Assembly (NCBI GenBank): GCA_041859045.1
Contig: JBHELB010000067.1
Coordinates: 1 to 64,000, forward strand
DNA length: 64,000 bases
Direction of reading: 5' to 3'
Source of the DNA: JBHELB01 sp041859045
GTDB taxonomy: Bacteria > Hydrogenedentota > Hydrogenedentia > Hydrogenedentales > SLHB01
This document shows positions 63,219 to 64,000 of the stretch, piece after piece (positions within the stretch are counted from its first letter, which is position 1; the number at the start of each line of letters is the position of its first letter). A program made the position numbers and the translations under genes. The notes under the pieces are model-generated. The model made no database searches. It was not told where the DNA came from and saw nothing but the letters and a program-made list of their open reading frames with translations.

Positions 63219-64000
63219 CTACTGCTTGCCGCGATACCACTCGATCGTGCGAGCCAACCCCGCGGCAAATGGCACCACCACGCGGTATCCGAGGTCGGCG
63301 CGCGCACGCTGAATATCGGCGCACGAATCGTGTACATCGCCAACGCGAGGCGGAGCGAATTTCGGTTCGATGCGCGTGCCGAGCGCGTCGTTGATGCCTT
63401 CGATCAGATCAAGCAAGCTGTACGATTCGCCGCAGGCAATATTGTAGACCTGTCCCTTCGCGGCGATAGGCGCCGTCGCTGCAAGGATATTCCCTTCGAC
63501 GTTATTGGCGACATAGGTGAAATCGCGAGACTGCGTGCCATCCCCGAAAATAGTGGGCCGATGGCCCTCGATCATCGCGCAGATAAACAAGGGAATCACC
63601 GCGCTGTACGGCGAATTCGGATCCTGCCGCGGACCGAAGACATTAAAATACCGCAGCGTGACCGTCTCAAAACCATAGCACTCTGAAAACGCACGCAGGT
63701 AATGCTCCGCGGCAAGTTTCGAGGCGGCGTACGGCGAGAGCGGATCGGGGCAGAGTCCTTCGTGCTTCAGATCCCCTTCCTGATTGCCGTAGGCCGAACT
63801 CGAACCGGCATACACAAGTCGCTTCACCCCTGCATCGCGCGCCGCAATGAGCAAGTTCATCGTTCCGGTGACGTTTGCCGTATGGTTTCCGAAGGGGTCC
63901 GCGACCGAACGCGGCACCGAAGGAATCGCGGCTTGATGCAGCACGTAATCGATTCCCTCTACCGCGCGTGCGCAGTCGGCGGGGTTGGTCAAGTCGCCCT
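63219..64000 (-). CDS. NAD-dependent sugar-nucleotide epimerase, 5' end outside window
   Basis: 260 codons of an extended SDR of the UDP-glucose 4-epimerase or UDP-glucuronate epimerase type. The Rossmann start lies beyond the right window edge; the first visible residues are GDLTNPADC. Catalytic features are the Ser in YAGSSSAYG and YAASK. The ending RADLGYRVVVPFAAGLARTIEWY is typical of WbpP/GalE-like proteins that make surface sugars. The nominal TTG at 63992 is not its start. It converges with rlmN, 6 bp apart. Confidence 0.9.
   Translation of the reverse strand, partial: GDLTNPADCARAVEGIDYVLHQAAIPSVPRSVADPFGNHTANVTGTMNLLIAARDAGVKRLVYAGSSSAYGNQEGDLKHEGLCPDPLSPYAASKLAAEHYLRAFSECYGFETVTLRYFNVFGPRQDPNSPYSAVIPLFICAMIEGHRPTIFGDGTQSRDFTYVANNVEGNILAATAPIAAKGQVYNIACGESYSLLDLIEGINDALGTRIEPKFAPPRVGDVHDSCADIQRARADLGYRVVVPFAAGLARTIEWYRGKQ

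Noticed and set aside
1..64000. CRISPR array
   Set aside because: No short repeats with regular unique spacers; the only repeats are the IS family copies.

Overview
The window reads as chromosomal DNA of a Gram-negative, GC-rich environmental bacterium. Support for an outer membrane comes from a TolC-family protein and several lipobox proteins. GH172/DUF2961, GH38 and GH42-like enzymes, large Reg_prop hybrid kinases, pyruvoyl arginine decarboxylase and YD-repeat debris suggest a heterotroph of the PVC or Hydrogenedentes kind. That placement is inference from gene content only. No rRNA, tRNA or CRISPR array was found.

Bases 1-7642 form an accessory island. Six copies of one insertion-sequence family lie here, all in the same orientation: one complete copy (1343-2823) with a DD34E transposase, one truncated copy (3726-4378), one 100-bp stub (288-390) and three non-autonomous derivatives of about 420 bp (3234-3653, 5829-6249, 7223-7642). 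Between them sit pieces of other genes: a nuclease tail, a YD-repeat fragment, an integrase arm domain and an unknown tail. There are also two apparently intact genes, a GH172 lipoprotein and an AT-richer secreted protein.

Bases 7715-17283 are a signalling block. It holds an HD-GYP protein, two micro-ORFs chained by ATGA overlaps behind a 5'-truncated TolC-family gene, and a multi-PAS histidine kinase that lacks its own 5' end. An Rcp1-type receiver and a REC-PAS-GAF-PAS-HK-REC hybrid follow. The TolC and kinase truncations meet head to head near 9702-9725, so this is a rearrangement joint.

Bases 17505-29221 are mostly housekeeping: typA, a YhiN-type flavoprotein, folK-panB-panC-panD, an unrecognised 591-residue protein, then an overlapping pteridine operon (SDR-folB-folK-folE). 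Two folK genes therefore lie about 5.3 kb apart. A transglutaminase-like gene converges on folE.

Bases 29241-45526 run almost wholly on the minus strand: lon, engB, a zinc alcohol dehydrogenase, a SpoIIM-like membrane protein, queG, a Tat-type aldo/keto reductase, a Rieske ferredoxin, amrS, a GH42-like giant, an SGNH hydrolase and a GH38 mannosidase. Bases 45623-58457 continue on the minus strand with a lipoprotein, a receiver/degenerate-GGDEF protein, dgt, a phosphoesterase, a GspF-N/TPR chimera and two Reg_prop hybrid kinases. One of those kinases appears to be soluble.

The last 6 kb hold a GAF-PAS sensor with its own promoter and a terminator-like leader hairpin, pdaD behind a strong promoter and structured leader, rpmB with its terminator, a lipoprotein, rlmN and the 3' part of a sugar-nucleotide epimerase that runs off the window. 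The likeliest novelties are the direct-repeat mobile family and its cassettes, the micro-ORF chain, the soluble Reg_prop kinase, the GspF-N/TPR chimera, the 591-residue protein and the pdaD leader.
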